Origin: Strigamia acuminata | Lineage: Eukaryota; Arthropoda; Chilopoda; Geophilomorpha; Linotaeniidae | DNA length: 64,000 bases | NCBI GenBank assembly: GCA_949358305.1 | Contig: OX442314.1 | Span: forward strand, 25,041,060-25,105,059 | Direction of reading: 5' to 3' | In this document: positions 25,129 to 35,798 of the stretch, one piece after another | Layout: each line of letters starts with the position of its first letter | Numbering within the stretch: the stretch's first letter is position 1 | Position numbers and translations under genes: made by a program | The notes under the pieces: generated by a model | Database searches by the model: none | Told to the model about the DNA's origin: nothing | What the model saw: only the letters and a program-made list of their open reading frames with translations

Positions 25129-25980
25129 TTTGTTGTTTTTTGGTTGTGGAATTTTGCACAATTTCTTATATGACAATTATTTTTTTGCAATAAAGCAGCA
25201 AGAAAATTGGAGTGTTTGGTAGGTTGTATCCTATGCTATAAACTAGAATAGTTTTATAGTGTACAATGCTGTTCTGTAATAAGTGTTATAATATAAGTCA
25301 AGTAGTTTTTATGGGTATAAACAGGATACACTCTAACTCTGTTACAGACAGAGAAACTACATGCATTCACAGTCATTAAAGCTAGGTTCACACATGTGTT
25401 CACACTATACTCTGGCCAACTGTAACTTGGGCCTATAGACAGTTTTCGCATTAGGATTTGCGCATGCGCGCCACCATGCAGCGCCATCTTTTGGCAAAAT
25501 TCGAAAGCCTTCGAGTAGGTAAACAAACCATACCACTGCTACCACCATACCACCGCTACTACCGTTTTAGACGATAAATCGATTGTTTGGACAACAATTT
25601 GGCAATAATTACACAAATTGCAGACCATATGTCTTGTAAGTCGATGGCTGGTTGAAAAGTTATCAAATAGTAGTAGGTGTAGTAGGTAGTAGGTGTGCAA
25701 ATAGCCAAAGATTTCAGAGTTTGTGTGAGATTTAAAGCGAAACACAATCGATTTTCAAGAGTTTTTTCCCAATTTTTCGATTCAATTCAACCTGTTTTGC
25801 TCGCAGAAAAGGAAGTAGAAGCGGAGCGAATCGCCACTACTACCGGCTCGGTAGGCTCGTGTTTTATCTCCACGAATGCAAGATTCTCACAAAACCTGCG
25901 ATGCAGGAGCTTGTCGAAAAGCTGCAGTAACAAGCTGGTTAGTAGCTGACGTCGCTGGCTCTCGGATTTGGGCGGCAACA

Positions 25981-26539
25981 CAGTGGCCGCGCACCGCAAA
26001 GCAAACGCGAGTGGCGCCCAAGCCCGAACGATTGCCGAGTGGTGAACGGCGCAGGAAGGCAAAAGGCAACGAGAAACAACTGCACACAAACAAGAACACG
26101 TCATCCAAAGAGCAAACGAGCGCTTCCGATAAAAAATGTGCAGTAGGTTTGTGTCTGTGTTTTTGTCAGTCGACCGTCACCGGTCGAATGTTGCGGCCGT
26201 CAGCCGTCGGCTTTCGACCGTCAGCTGTCGAATGTCGCGGCCGTCAGCTGTCGACTGTCGCGTCCGTCGGACGTCAGGTGTCGACTGTCTCGTCCGTCGG
26301 ACGTCGACTGTTGCGGCCGTCGCTGCTGACGGCCGCGACATTCGACCGGTGACGGTCGACTGACGAAAAACACAGACACAAACCTACTGCACATTTTTTA
26401 TCGGAAGCGCTCGTTTGCTCTTTGGATGACGTGTTCTTGTTTGTGTGCAGTTGTTTCTCGTTGCTCTGCACCGTTCACCACTCGGCAATCGTTCGGGCTT
26501 GGGCGCCACTCGCGTTTGCTTTGCGGTGCGCGGCCGCTG
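25981..26539. repeat. Large GC-rich near-perfect palindrome
   Basis: The left arm 25981-26203 and right arm 26330-26539 are inverse copies over about 210 bp, with one indel of about 13 nt and few mismatches. The loop (26204-26329) repeats GTCGACTGT, GCGGCCGTC and CGTCCGTCGGACGTC units. Open frames through it on both strands mirror each other and are not genes. Confidence 0.85.
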
Positions 26540-26617
26540 ACTGCGAGTCAATGCCGTGTCCCGTCGACTGCGAGTCGACGCCGTGTCTCGCCGACTGCGA
26601 GTCGATGCCGTGTCCAC
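26540..26617. repeat. 28-bp tandem repeat, three units
   Basis: Three units of the type GACTGCGAGTCGA-GCCGTGTC lie between the palindrome and the captured exon fragment. They extend the fragment's reading frame on the minus strand as a repeated S-R-R-D-T-A motif. Confidence 0.7.
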
Positions 26618-26734
26618 CTTAATGTGAACGATTCCATTAATCCGCTGGCACTTGTCGAGTATGGCATCCTGAATGTGAACGTGCCAGTCGTCGTCGTACT
26701 CGACATCCGGGTGGAACAAGTTCCTCACTTTCAA
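26603..26734 (-). pseudogene. Fragment resembling a UHM/RRM exon of an RBM39-type splicing factor
   Basis: The minus-strand frame reads VRNLFHPDVEYDDDWHVHIQ and goes on with ILDKCQR, GIVHIKVD and a Ser. The order NMF-P, acidic W-(E/H)I, (D/A)I-(E/D)-C and G-VHI-VD matches the third, U2AF-homology RRM of RBM39/CAPER proteins as I remember it. Only the first 44 or so residues of the domain are present. There is no start codon, and the downstream side runs into the 28-bp repeats. Upstream, another frame (WVKKKRFDAKKSWQGQAFEH) could be a second captured piece. It is probably a transduplicated gene fragment and not a functional gene. Confidence 0.55.
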
Positions 26735-27915
26735 ACACTACGTCAAACTCACGGGCGGCGAGTTCGTACCTCCGTCCGAGTGCTCGAACGCCTGTCCCTG
26801 CCACGACTTCTTGGCGTCGAAGCGCTTCTTCTTGACCCAATGCCAGTAGACTGTGAAAGCGGAGAATTGTCGACAAAGTGTGACAGGTTATGGTTGGGAA
26901 TAATATTGTTCACGTTGAGGTTGCGAAGCGCGTTTGAATTTTCACTACCATAGTTTCTTGTCGCAGGAATTTGTGAAAAGTAACCTTTTTATTAAAATTT
27001 TGGGCATTGTTGTTGCATTCAGCACACAACATGACCTTTAGGTTTTTTCTCAGATTGTTGGGTTTCGGACGGTTGACATTGTTTGTATTCCATCGTAAAC
27101 ACGAATACTACACGAACGAATCAACAACCGGAAATGGTTTTTTACCTACTTGGGAAATGTTAAATTTTCTCGCTAGGTGGCGCGCATGCCAATGCGAAAA
27201 CTGTCTATTTCCCATTGGATGAGCCTCATTACTCCTAACTGTGGTCTGTGTGCTACCACCAGGAAAAATAGTTCAGTTTGGTTTTAAATTTGTTTTATTA
27301 TTTTTATCATTGAAATGATGTAATATTGTTTTTATTTTATCAGAAAATGTATCTTCAAGTCATAAAATAAAGATCATGTTGGTTTGTTTCACGATTCATG
27401 TTCATTAAGTTTATTGCTTGCTTTTTCTGGAAAGCAAACAATTTTCCATATTTTTTATTGGTTGTTTTGACTGGACAGCATTCAAAATGTCAGCCAGTGT
27501 TTTGATCTATTCTTTGGTGTCACTACACCAGTGAAAAGGCTCATCAATGGGAAATAGGCCGAAGTTACAGTTGGCCAGAGTATAGACACAACGCAAGAAA
27601 ACTGACGCAATGCAAGCCAATTCTTGCTTCAACTCAAAGTTGAAGTAAGCGATGCAACGAAAGGAAAGGTCTTGCAGCCAACCAATCACGATAGATTTCA
27701 ACTCTCGTCGATTCACGTCTGGTTGGCGAGACTTTACCACATGCAAACAGGCCGCCATTTTCTGATTCTGGAACTTTTTTATTATAAAATTAAAATGTTA
27801 TTATTTACTGAGTTTTGTGCGGAGTGTGTAAATGTAGGAACAATAAAACACAAAAAATGTTAAGTAACTTTTGCTTTATTCTCTGTATTCATTTTGTGAA
27901 CAGATTGATTCAAAA

Positions 27916-28210
27916 TTAGTAGCGTTTCGTACGACGTAAGCTTTTCAACCATGGGTAACGCTGACACTTTGAACACCCACAACACCCAGAACATGGGCGG
28001 CAGTTTGGTTTTACAGGGTAGTAGCCAACATCGCACTTAGGGTCCGCACATTTAATTAAACACCGTAGACATTTTCTAGCTTCTGCTGATGAGACTACCA
28101 CAATCAAAATAAAAATAATTGGAAAAAAAATCTGAAAATAAATAAATACCGTAAATAAATACAAGTGCATTTGTAAGGTTTAGGTTATTGTGTGTATAAT
28201 GTACCTTCAT
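27916..28210 (-). CDS. Secreted Cys-rich peptide, array copy 2
   Basis: Exon 1 is 28205-28210 and exon 2 is 27916-28131, giving 73 residues, the longest intact copy. The signal peptide is IFFPIIFILIVVV. The Cys framework is CLRCLIKCADPKCDVGYYPV, then NCRPC and CCGCSKC. A basic C-terminal tail (LKSLRRTKRY) is unique in the array. An upstream in-frame ATG inside the intron exists, but the conserved ATGAAG-GT start is preferred. AATAAA (reverse of TTTATT) follows the stop, at about 27875. Confidence 0.85.
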
Positions 28211-29297
28211 TTTCTTAGTTGTAGTGAACGTCGTTGTTGCGAATTTGTACAATTTCTGCTTCTTTTTGCTTGCAATCTAATGCTGCCGTTGTATATTCTC
28301 GCTTATATTTTTTCGGATTTTTATTTATTTTTTATTATAATGAGTGTATTATTGCTATAAACTATAAATCTCATTAGTGTGTGCAATGTGCTGCAAGAAG
28401 TGTTTTAATTAGTACAAACAAATTATCAGATATTAAGGATATAAAGATAATTGGCATGATTTTTTTATTGCTAAAAACTGAACTTTTTGAATAAATATTT
28501 ACTGTAAATTTAAGTAAAAACTGGAACCAACCCTAATATTATTTCCTAGAGTTGAACAGTCACTTTTGAAATTAATGTTTATTGTTTAACGAAAACCAAC
28601 CGAGGCAATTCAACTTTGGTTTTTAAGAACAGTAAAATTTAAAAACTATGTGTCTTAAGCTTTATTTCTTTCCTGATCAGAATACTCAAATGTTTGGACT
28701 TTTTTTTTTACATTATTCTTTAAAAGTCAAGTGCGCTGAGTGGATTTTGGGCATTTATCATTGTTTAATAACAATCACAATATCGGGTGTTGACAAGAGT
28801 CTTGTTAAACAAGACAAAGAATCATGGGAGTATGATGTTGTCAGTTCTCTAGTTCAGTTGACCCGAAACTAATTCTGAGCTTAGGTTGATATTATTTCAA
28901 ACGAGGGAATGAAAACTGTTGTCTGCGCATCAGACTGTGCTTGTGCAACATTACCAGAACAGAACTGATGACCTAGGTCAGGGGTTCTCTAACTTTTTAA
29001 TATTACGGCGTACTTTTTAGAAAGGTAGGCTATCACGACCTACTTCATTCTCAGCACATTGAATTTAAGTTAAGATTACTACAAAAGTTTCTTAGTGCTC
29101 TACAACTTGTTAATTGGAATTTTTGCTGTATCTTACTTAAACGGTTTAAAAAATACAAAATGAATGACCTTGAAGAATTTAAGGTCACCACTGAATAACC
29201 CAAATCAACTTTCTATTTGATCACATCAGTAGAATTGATATATCTTCACTCCGTTTCAAGAAAAAAAAGGTGTTTTTACACTTTTGACTCACCCTGT
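28211..29297. other. Intergenic; orphan 3' flank and hAT-like end
   Basis: 28640-28700 (AAGCTTTATTTC...GATCAGAATACTCAAATGTTTGGA) matches the 3' flank of array copies at 30240 and 49170-49220, but no coding part follows, so a copy has been lost here. CAGGGGTTCTCTAACTTTTT at 28979 looks like one end of a hAT element with no matching partner found. Confidence 0.45.
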
Positions 29298-29764
29298 ATA
29301 CCATACTGCCTCATTTAAACGCCCAGGCGTTTAATTTTTTTTTGGGCATACGGCCAGGCGGTAATTTGATACTAGGCGTTTACTCGAGCCAAGCGTTTAA
29401 CTAGAAAAATAGTCAAAAATAAGTTATCGAGAAAACAAAGTAGCAAAAAAATATTTCTTCATGGAAATAAATTTGTTTTTATATTTTGCAATTATTTACA
29501 CATCTCATTGAGCTAATAAGTGATCAGAAACACCGAAGGCACCCGGATTGGAAGTGCCAACAATTGCAATAGCTTCAATTTCCGAAACTTCTAAAACGTT
29601 ATGGATACATAATTGGCCATTTCCGCGTTTACCCGGCGCCAATTTGAAACCCGGCGTTAATACGAGGCCGGCGTTTATAAACCACTTTGTGTACGCCTGC
29701 CCGTCGTTAAAAATGGGCCTGGCGTTTGAATGAATCCGGGCGTTTAAATGAGGCAGTACGGTAT
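29298..29764. mobile_element. TIR element with ATACCGTACTGCCTCATTTAAACGCC ends
   Basis: The inverted ends match for about 27 bp with one mismatch. The body is filled with variants of CCAGGCGTTTAA / CCGGCGTTTA in direct and inverse orientation, at least eight of them. No coding capacity, and target-site duplication unclear. Confidence 0.75.
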
Positions 29765-30292
29765 TTATGTTTAGTTAAAAATTAAAACTGACCGTAACAT
29801 CGGTTTTAGGTCTTATGCCTAGTTGACACTTGTACTACTTTTGTAGAAGTTGCGACTTTTAGAAAGTCTAATTTCTTCAAGTGTAAATGATCTATTTAAG
29901 ACCATTCACACTTACAGATTTCTAGCTCTAATAGAGCTAGAAATATGTAAACTTTTTAGAAGAAAGGTAGTTTTATTCTCTATTTTTTGATGTGTTGTAT
30001 TAAGTTTTGCAGCATTTAAAAGTACTTTATTTTAAGGCCGAAAGTAACCTTAAAAATTGAATTGGCATCCATCTTTTATTTTGAATTTCCCCAAGATCAG
30101 TAGCGTTACGGTATGAGGGTGTTTTAGAATTGTGACGTCAAATTGTAGTAGTCACTTCGAGTGTGAACATGGCATCAGAGTGAGCAGTGTGTAAATGTAT
30201 GAACAATAAAACTTAAAAACTAAATACACTTAGCTGCATTTATTTTTTCTGATTAGGATACTGTAATTTTTGAAGTATTTATACGATATTTC

Positions 30293-30569
30293 TTAATCTA
30301 TTCCACGGTAATTTTGCTGACAAGTTTCGCATCCACAGCATCCACAAGGATGACATGGTGGTCGTTCCACGAGGTGATACCCTGGCTCACATACAGGTGG
30401 TGGCCCACAATATAAATCACACGTTACACAAGCTGATGACGCTAATGAGAGCATCACACTCGCGATAAGCAAAAATTGAAAAAGAATCTAGAAATAAACA
30501 AATGTCACTTTTTATTGTGAATTAGTAAATAGATAAATATCTGAGATTTAGTGTCTATCATACCTTCAT
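30293..30569 (-). CDS. Secreted Cys-rich peptide, array copy 3
   Basis: Exon 1 is 30564-30569 and exon 2 is 30293-30487, giving 66 residues. It belongs to a subclass with a shortened second loop rich in proline: CVTCDLYCGPPPVC, GYHLVE, PPCHPCGCCGCETC, and ending NYRGID. Copies 5, 9 and 12, all pseudogenes, are of the same subclass, so this is its only intact member. A TATA box (TATAAATA, reverse strand 30615-30622) lies about 46 bp upstream of the ATG. Confidence 0.82.
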
Positions 30570-30614
30570 TTGCCGTCCTTTTGCAAAATAATGGTAAAGT
30601 CGTTTATTCGCGAC

Positions 30615-30622
30615 TATTTATA
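30615..30622 (-). promoter_or_regulatory. TATA box of array copy 3
   Basis: TATAAATA on the minus strand lies 45 bp upstream of the ATG. Equivalent TATA-like motifs occur at 54038-54045 (copy 15) and about 49576-49583 (copy 12). Confidence 0.5.
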
Positions 30623-31236
30623 TTGCATATTTTTGCAATGTAATTAATTTCCTGTAATTAGGTATTTTTTTAAAAAAAATTGGAGTGTTTGATACAATTT
30701 GTTCCTTTTGTTCTTTTATCCTTATTTTTCGCAATAGTAACATACGCTTTGTTTTCAATAAGCGGGTGTCGCAACTTCGAACCTATTTATAATATTTAGC
30801 AAAATACAATGTGCGGGGTATTACACTGAGAATTTACCACTAGCTTTGTCTAAAAATAGCCGCGAAGGAGATTAGGGCTAACAAAACAACAATTGGTCTC
30901 CCGACCAATCCCGAGGCGCGTAACAAACCGCTTTTGACGTCTGATTGGTGCTTATCGAGAAGAAAAACTTTTTTTGGAATTAAAGGGTCCCCGCCGCTGC
31001 GTGGGGCCTTTCTCTTTTGAAAACGGCGGGATTCTGTAAATTCATTTCTTGCTCATGGTTCCCTCTCACATACGTAGAGAATTTTATTATTTACTGAGAT
31101 TCGTGTGCAGTATATGAAAATGTAGGAACAGTAAAACAGTAAAAACATTAACTAACTTTTGCTTTATTCTCTGTATTCATTTTGTGAACAGATTAATACA
31201 AAATTAGTTGCGTTTTATGCAATTTAATATGTTCCG

Positions 31237-31498
31237 TCACCACGGGTAACGCTCACACTTTGAACATTCACAACACCCAGAACATGGTCGGCAGTATGGT
31301 TTCACAAGGCGATAACCATCAGCGCACTTAATGTCCAGACATCGAAATAAACACAATGGACAAAAAGGTATAGCTGTGGTTGATGCGAAGACCACTATCA
31401 AAATAAAGGTAATCTGAAAAAGCATCTGAAAATAAATAAATACAAATGCATAAGGTTTAGGTAATCGGGCGAACAGTACACTGTACATGTACCTTCAT
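31237..31498 (-). CDS. Secreted Cys-rich peptide, array copy 4
   Basis: Exon 1 is 31493-31498 and exon 2 is 31237-31425, giving 64 residues. Exon 2 starts with ATG (MLFQITFILIVV), a trait shared with copy 8. The mature framework is FCPLCLFRCLDIKCADGYRL, YCRPC, CCECSKCERYPW. It is the closest relative of copies 2 and 8 (shared CERYP or CQRYP ending). Confidence 0.85.
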
Positions 31499-32002
31499 TT
31501 TTTTTAGTTGAAACGAATGTGGTTTGTTGTAAAATTCGACAATTTCTGCTTCTATTTCTTTGCAGTCTTATACTCTGTGTGTTATGTAGTCTCGCTTATT
31601 TTTTTGCGAATTTTTATTATTATTTTTATTATCATTAGTTAATTATTGTTATAAACTATAAATCTCTGAATAATTTGCTGCAATATGTGTAAATATACAC
31701 AAAGTATAAACAAATGAAAAATATATTGAGAATAAAAAGATAATTGGCACGATTTTTTTATTGCTAAAAAGTGAATTTTTTGAATAAATATTTATATTTA
31801 ATTAAAAAATGGAACCGACTCTAATATCGTTTCCCAAAGTTGCACAGCCAAAGATTTAACTTTTGGTATTAATGTTCAACGAAAACCGACCAAGGCAATT
31901 CAACTCTGGTTTTTAGGAACAGTAAAACTTAAAAACCAAGTATCATATTCTTTATTTTTTTTTTGATCAAATGCTCAAATGCTCAAATATTTGGATTTTT
32001 TT

Positions 32003-32278
32003 TTATTGCACGGTTATAAGGCTGACAAATTTCGCATCCACAACATCCACATGTTGGATGGCACGATGAACCCACAAGGTGATATTCAGGACCACACACA
32101 GGTGGTGTCACAGATTGCACAAATAGCAGTTGATGATGTTAATGTGAGCACCACACTCGAGAGGAACAAAATTTGAAAAATAATCTAGAAATTAACAAAT
32201 ATCACTGACATTTGTGATTTAATAAATAAATAAATAAATAAATATCTACGATTTAATGTCAAACAGGCATACATTCAT
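32003..32278 (-). pseudogene. Array copy 5, frameshifted
   Basis: The first exon (32273-32278) reads ATGAAT with an intact donor, and exon 2 spans 32003-32184. The signal sequence and the first two Cys are in frame. A small indel before the proline-rich loop then puts TGA in frame. Downstream, the GYxL and CCGC parts are preserved in another frame. Subclass of copy 3. Confidence 0.8.
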
Positions 32279-33127
32279 CTTGCTGATTTTTTTGGGGGGT
32301 CCCAATCACCCAAAAAAAAGTTTAATTTTAAATAATCTTCAGTTATCGACATCTTTTTGTGGGAAATGCAGATGTTTTTCAGATTTCTTTCGGAAATGCA
32401 TTTTTTTTGGATTTTGCTGTTATTCAGTTTGCTGCACTTAACACGACGTTTTCCAGCGGCCCAGGACCACCGATGGGTGGGGAGGGGCCCTAAGCAGCTG
32501 TTTATTTTGCTTATATTAAGTCCGGCCCTACTCACTTTGTCGCAATAGTAACTTTCGCATTTTTTAACAAACGAATGTCGCAGCCTTAAATTTTATATTT
32601 ATTTTATTTACTAATGACACGTGTCTAGGGCTTATATTCGATAATTGCGGCGGAATGCTTTACAACAGCGCTTCCAAGTAGATTTTCTGTGGTTATTACA
32701 GTTCTCGGTACAATCGCAAAGTTGGGTCCTCACAAAGCTGTTCCGTGGCTTAGTAGTGAGGGGTCATGACCATGCAAAGTGTCAAAAATAGAACAAATAC
32801 ATTCAAAAGAATACACTGTACAAAAAATTGACTTTTGATACTTCTTTTTTAAAACTGGATGTTCAATTTTTCTCATTTTGATACATTAAGGCATAAAATC
32901 AACTTTAAATGGACTGATTTGTGAATAGCATGACTAAAATGTTTGTTGTGTACACAATATTTTATTTTAATTTTTTTAGAATTAAAATTTTATTATTTAC
33001 TGATAGATGTACGTGCAAGAACAGTAAAAACTAAAAAAAATTAAGTAACTTTTGCTTTATTCTCATTATTCATTTTGGGAACAAAGTAACTCAAAATTAG
33101 TTCTGAGTTTAGTACAAGTTGTTCATC

Positions 33128-33329
33128 TCATGTGTTAATCTTACACTTTGCACACCCATCAGCCGTGCATGGTGGACATATTGGTTTTACAAGATGATAA
33201 CCATCATCGCACGAAACCTTCGGACATTTAAAAAAACACGCTGGACAAAAAATTCTAGCTGATGCTAATGAGACTACCAAAATCGAAACGCAAATAATTT
33301 GAAGAAGAATCTGCAAATACATATTTATA

Positions 33330-33363
<34 letters not shown>

Positions 33364-33692
33364 ACTACGAAAGCGTGTACGGTTTACGTATGTAATTGAG
33401 AGAACAGTATTGTCATGGTTTACTAATTAGTAATTACCCGTATTCCTTTTCCTGTGCGTTTAACTAAACTTATATCCGGATTTTTATGGTTAGTGTAGCT
33501 TATTTTTATACGCAATTAGAGATCGGATGGCGATTAAATTCAAACTGATTTTTGGAGCAGATGTAAACCTACTTTGTATGTTGATACCTGGCCAGACTTT
33601 AGTCCAGACTCTCTCAATTTATATCATAACCGAGCGTGTTTCAAACGCCATTTCGACCATAGAAACTGGTTCATGAGAGCACTTAGCTTCAT
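33128..33692 (-). CDS. Secreted Cys-rich peptide, array copy 6, with mutated splice donor
   Basis: Exon 2 (33128-33310) is open and codes a signal peptide (ILLQIICVSILVVSL) and a mature part with CPACFFKCPKVSCDDGYHLV, ICPPC and then TADGCAKC, in place of the double-Cys motif. It therefore has eight Cys instead of ten. The matching exon 1 is 33687-33692 (ATGAAG), but the donor after it reads CT where GT is expected. Unless another donor or the in-frame ATG at 33320-33322 is used, splicing should fail. It is probably damaged, though its coding part is intact. The intron is long (376 nt). Confidence 0.6.
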
Positions 33693-34585
33693 TTTGTTTT
33701 TTCAGACAAATTTGTTGTAGCAAGTGTGGTTTATTGCGGAAGTTTGCAATTTCTGCTGCTTTGCATATACTATTTCGTTAGTCTGAGTTCTGATTCGCTG
33801 ATTGGACAAAAAGGAACACAAACTGTTTAGCGCTGTATGTTGACGGCTAAGTGAACTAACAGCGTATTTACTGTTTTTTTTTGCAGATTTTTATTATTAT
33901 TTGTATTATATTATGATTAGGTTGATTATTTTTATTATTATTGCTATAAACTATAAATCTCATTAATGCACAATACGCTGCAGTAAGTGTTTTAATTGGT
34001 ATAAACAAATTAAATAGATTTTTAGGATATAAAGATAATTGGCAAGATTTTTTATTGATTAACAGAATATTTTGATTATATCGGCACATTAATGTTTAGA
34101 AAAAATTTAAAACTGGCCCTAACATCAGTTTTCGGACTCATACAGTAAACCTTGAAAACCAAATCCTTTTAGCGGTTATACATTTAGCTAAAAAAAAACT
34201 CATACAGGAAGTATACCATCCAAAGTGTCAAAAACAGAACAAATACATTCAAAAGAATACACTGTACAAAAAATTGACATTTGATTTTTTTTTTTTTAAA
34301 CTGGATGTTCAAATTTCCTCATTTTGATACCATAAGGCATAAAATTAACTTTAAATGAACTGATTTGTAAATAGCATGACTCAAATGTTTGTTGTGTATG
34401 CAATATTTTGTTTTAATTTTTTTAGAATTAAAATTTTATTATTTACTGATAGATGTACGTGCACAATGTGTATTGAATGCAAGAACAGTAAAAACTAAAA
34501 AAAAAATTAAGTAACTTTAGCTTTATTCTCAATATTCATTTTGTGAACAGAATAACTCAATGTGAAGTTCAGAGTTTGATACAAC

Positions 34586-35465
34586 TTATTGAGTTTTGTC
34601 GATCTCACAATGTGAACAGGGACAACAAAGTTTTCCATGACATGGTTGTTTTACAAGGTGATAACCATTATGGCACTCGGGGTCCTCACATATAAATAAA
34701 CAGTTTGGACAAACTAGAGGTATTGCTAATGAGAGTATCAACATCAAAATACAGACTATTTGGCAGAGAATCTGAAAATAAATATATAATATATAAATAC
34801 ATAAATAAATAATTTAACTTCGAAAGCGTAGCTTATTTTTATTTGCAATAAGGGGCCGTCCATATATTACGTAACGCTAATTTTTGAACTTTTTGACCCC
34901 CTCTCCCCCCCCCCTGTAACAAGGTGGTAACAAATCCATAAACCCCCCCCTAGAATATTACGTAACGAAACTAACCACCCCCCCCCCCCAATTTTGATAT
35001 ACGGTACACTAAATATAGATACAATTTTTATTTAATAACGACTATTTATACAATTTTATACAAAAATAAAGAATAATAACTCAAATAGCAATTATTTATA
35101 AAGTAAAATTTTCAGTTTTTAAAAATATAAAAATTTCAAAATTTCGGAATTTCAAAATTTCAAAAAAAAAATAAGTTACGTAACATTATTGCGAACCCCC
35201 CCCCCCCATGTTACAACCCGTAACAAAATTCAAAACCCCTCCCCCCCCCACTTAAGGCGTTACGTAATTTATGGACGGCCCCTAATTGATACGATGGCGA
35301 TTAAATTCAAATTGATTTCCGGGCATATGGGACACGTAATCCCGCTTTGTATGTTTATACTTGGCCAGAATTCAGTCAAGGCTCTCTCAATTTACATTAT
35401 ATCCGAGCGTCTTTCAAACGCTATTTTGACCATAGAAACTGGTTCATGAGAGTACTTACCTTCAT
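34586..35465 (-). CDS. Secreted Cys-rich peptide, array copy 7
   Basis: Exon 1 is 35460-35465 and exon 2 is 34586-34771, giving 63 residues. The intron is 688 nt because a TIR element (34851-35283) sits inside it. The signal peptide itself contains two Cys (ILCQIVCILMLIL). The mature part is VCPNCLFICEDPECHNGYHL, QPCHGKLCCPCSHCEIDKTQ. Almost identical to copy 13. Its former upstream region is now separated by the BEL/Pao element, whose 3' LTR starts 34 bp before the ATG, so the native promoter is lost or replaced. Confidence 0.78.
34851..35283. mobile_element. TIR element with AGGGGCCGTCCATA-TTACGTAACG ends
   Basis: The inverted ends match for about 27 bp with one mismatch. The body has TTACGTAAC sites in both orientations and four poly-C runs of 8-13. 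It lies within the intron of array copy 7. Similar GGGGCCGTCCAT-ended MITEs are widespread in arthropods. No transposase. Confidence 0.8.
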
Positions 35466-35499
35466 TTTGTTGTTTCAGGCAAATTTGTTGTAAAAAGTG

Positions 35500-35798
35500 T
35501 GAGACGTTGCACGAGCAACTTGTATAAATGAAACACTCCTAAAACTTGTTAAAACGACGGATGGAGTCGGATTCGGATCGAAGTTTGTTGTAGACTCAAA
35601 GAAACGATGTAGACAAGGTTACATTTGAAAAGACAGTGATAATTTTATTCAATTTTGAGTATATAAAGCAAAGGGATTAAGATAATCCCCAATTCCAAGA
35701 ATACATTTAATCCGGGTCACAAGTAAGTTTTCACTTGTGCCACGGTGGTCAAAACACTCAACTAAATTATTTCACTTTGGAAACCGCCAGTTTCCACA
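35500..35798 (-). repeat. 3' LTR of the BEL/Pao element
   Basis: It starts TGTGGAAACTGG and ends CGTCTCA in element orientation. The last codons of the polyprotein extend 37 nt into it. It lies next to the start of array copy 7 in the same orientation. Confidence 0.95.

Larger units (their letters stand above)
25436..27207. mobile_element. TA-flanked TIR element carrying a palindrome and a gene fragment
   Basis: The terminal repeats are GACAGTTTTCGCATT (left) and AATGCGAAAACTGTC (right), each next to TA, followed by sub-terminal GCGCATGCGCGCCACC/GGTGGCGCGCATGC. The comparison with the uninterrupted arm shows insertion at GGCC-TA-TTTCCC. A TA target suggests a Tc1/mariner-type or similar transposase acting in trans. 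No transposase is seen. The base composition of the middle (25800-26880) is far more GC-rich than the window. Confidence 0.75.
25406..27584. mobile_element. TATACTC-ended element, copy D, split by a nested TA-flanked insertion
   Basis: The left arm 25406-25435 (TATACTCTGGCCAACTGTAA...) pairs with 27555-27584. The left arm resumes at 27208 (TTTCCCATTGGATGAGCC) after the insert at 25436-27207. Without the insert the element is about 407 bp, in line with copies A, B and E. CACTGGTGTAGTG is present near the right arm (in reverse, at about 27522-27534). Confidence 0.75.

Noticed and set aside
25787-26953. Several overlapping open frames of 65-175 codons on both strands
   Set aside because: They mirror each other because of the palindrome and high GC content. 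Only the short UHM-like segment on the minus strand resembles a known protein.
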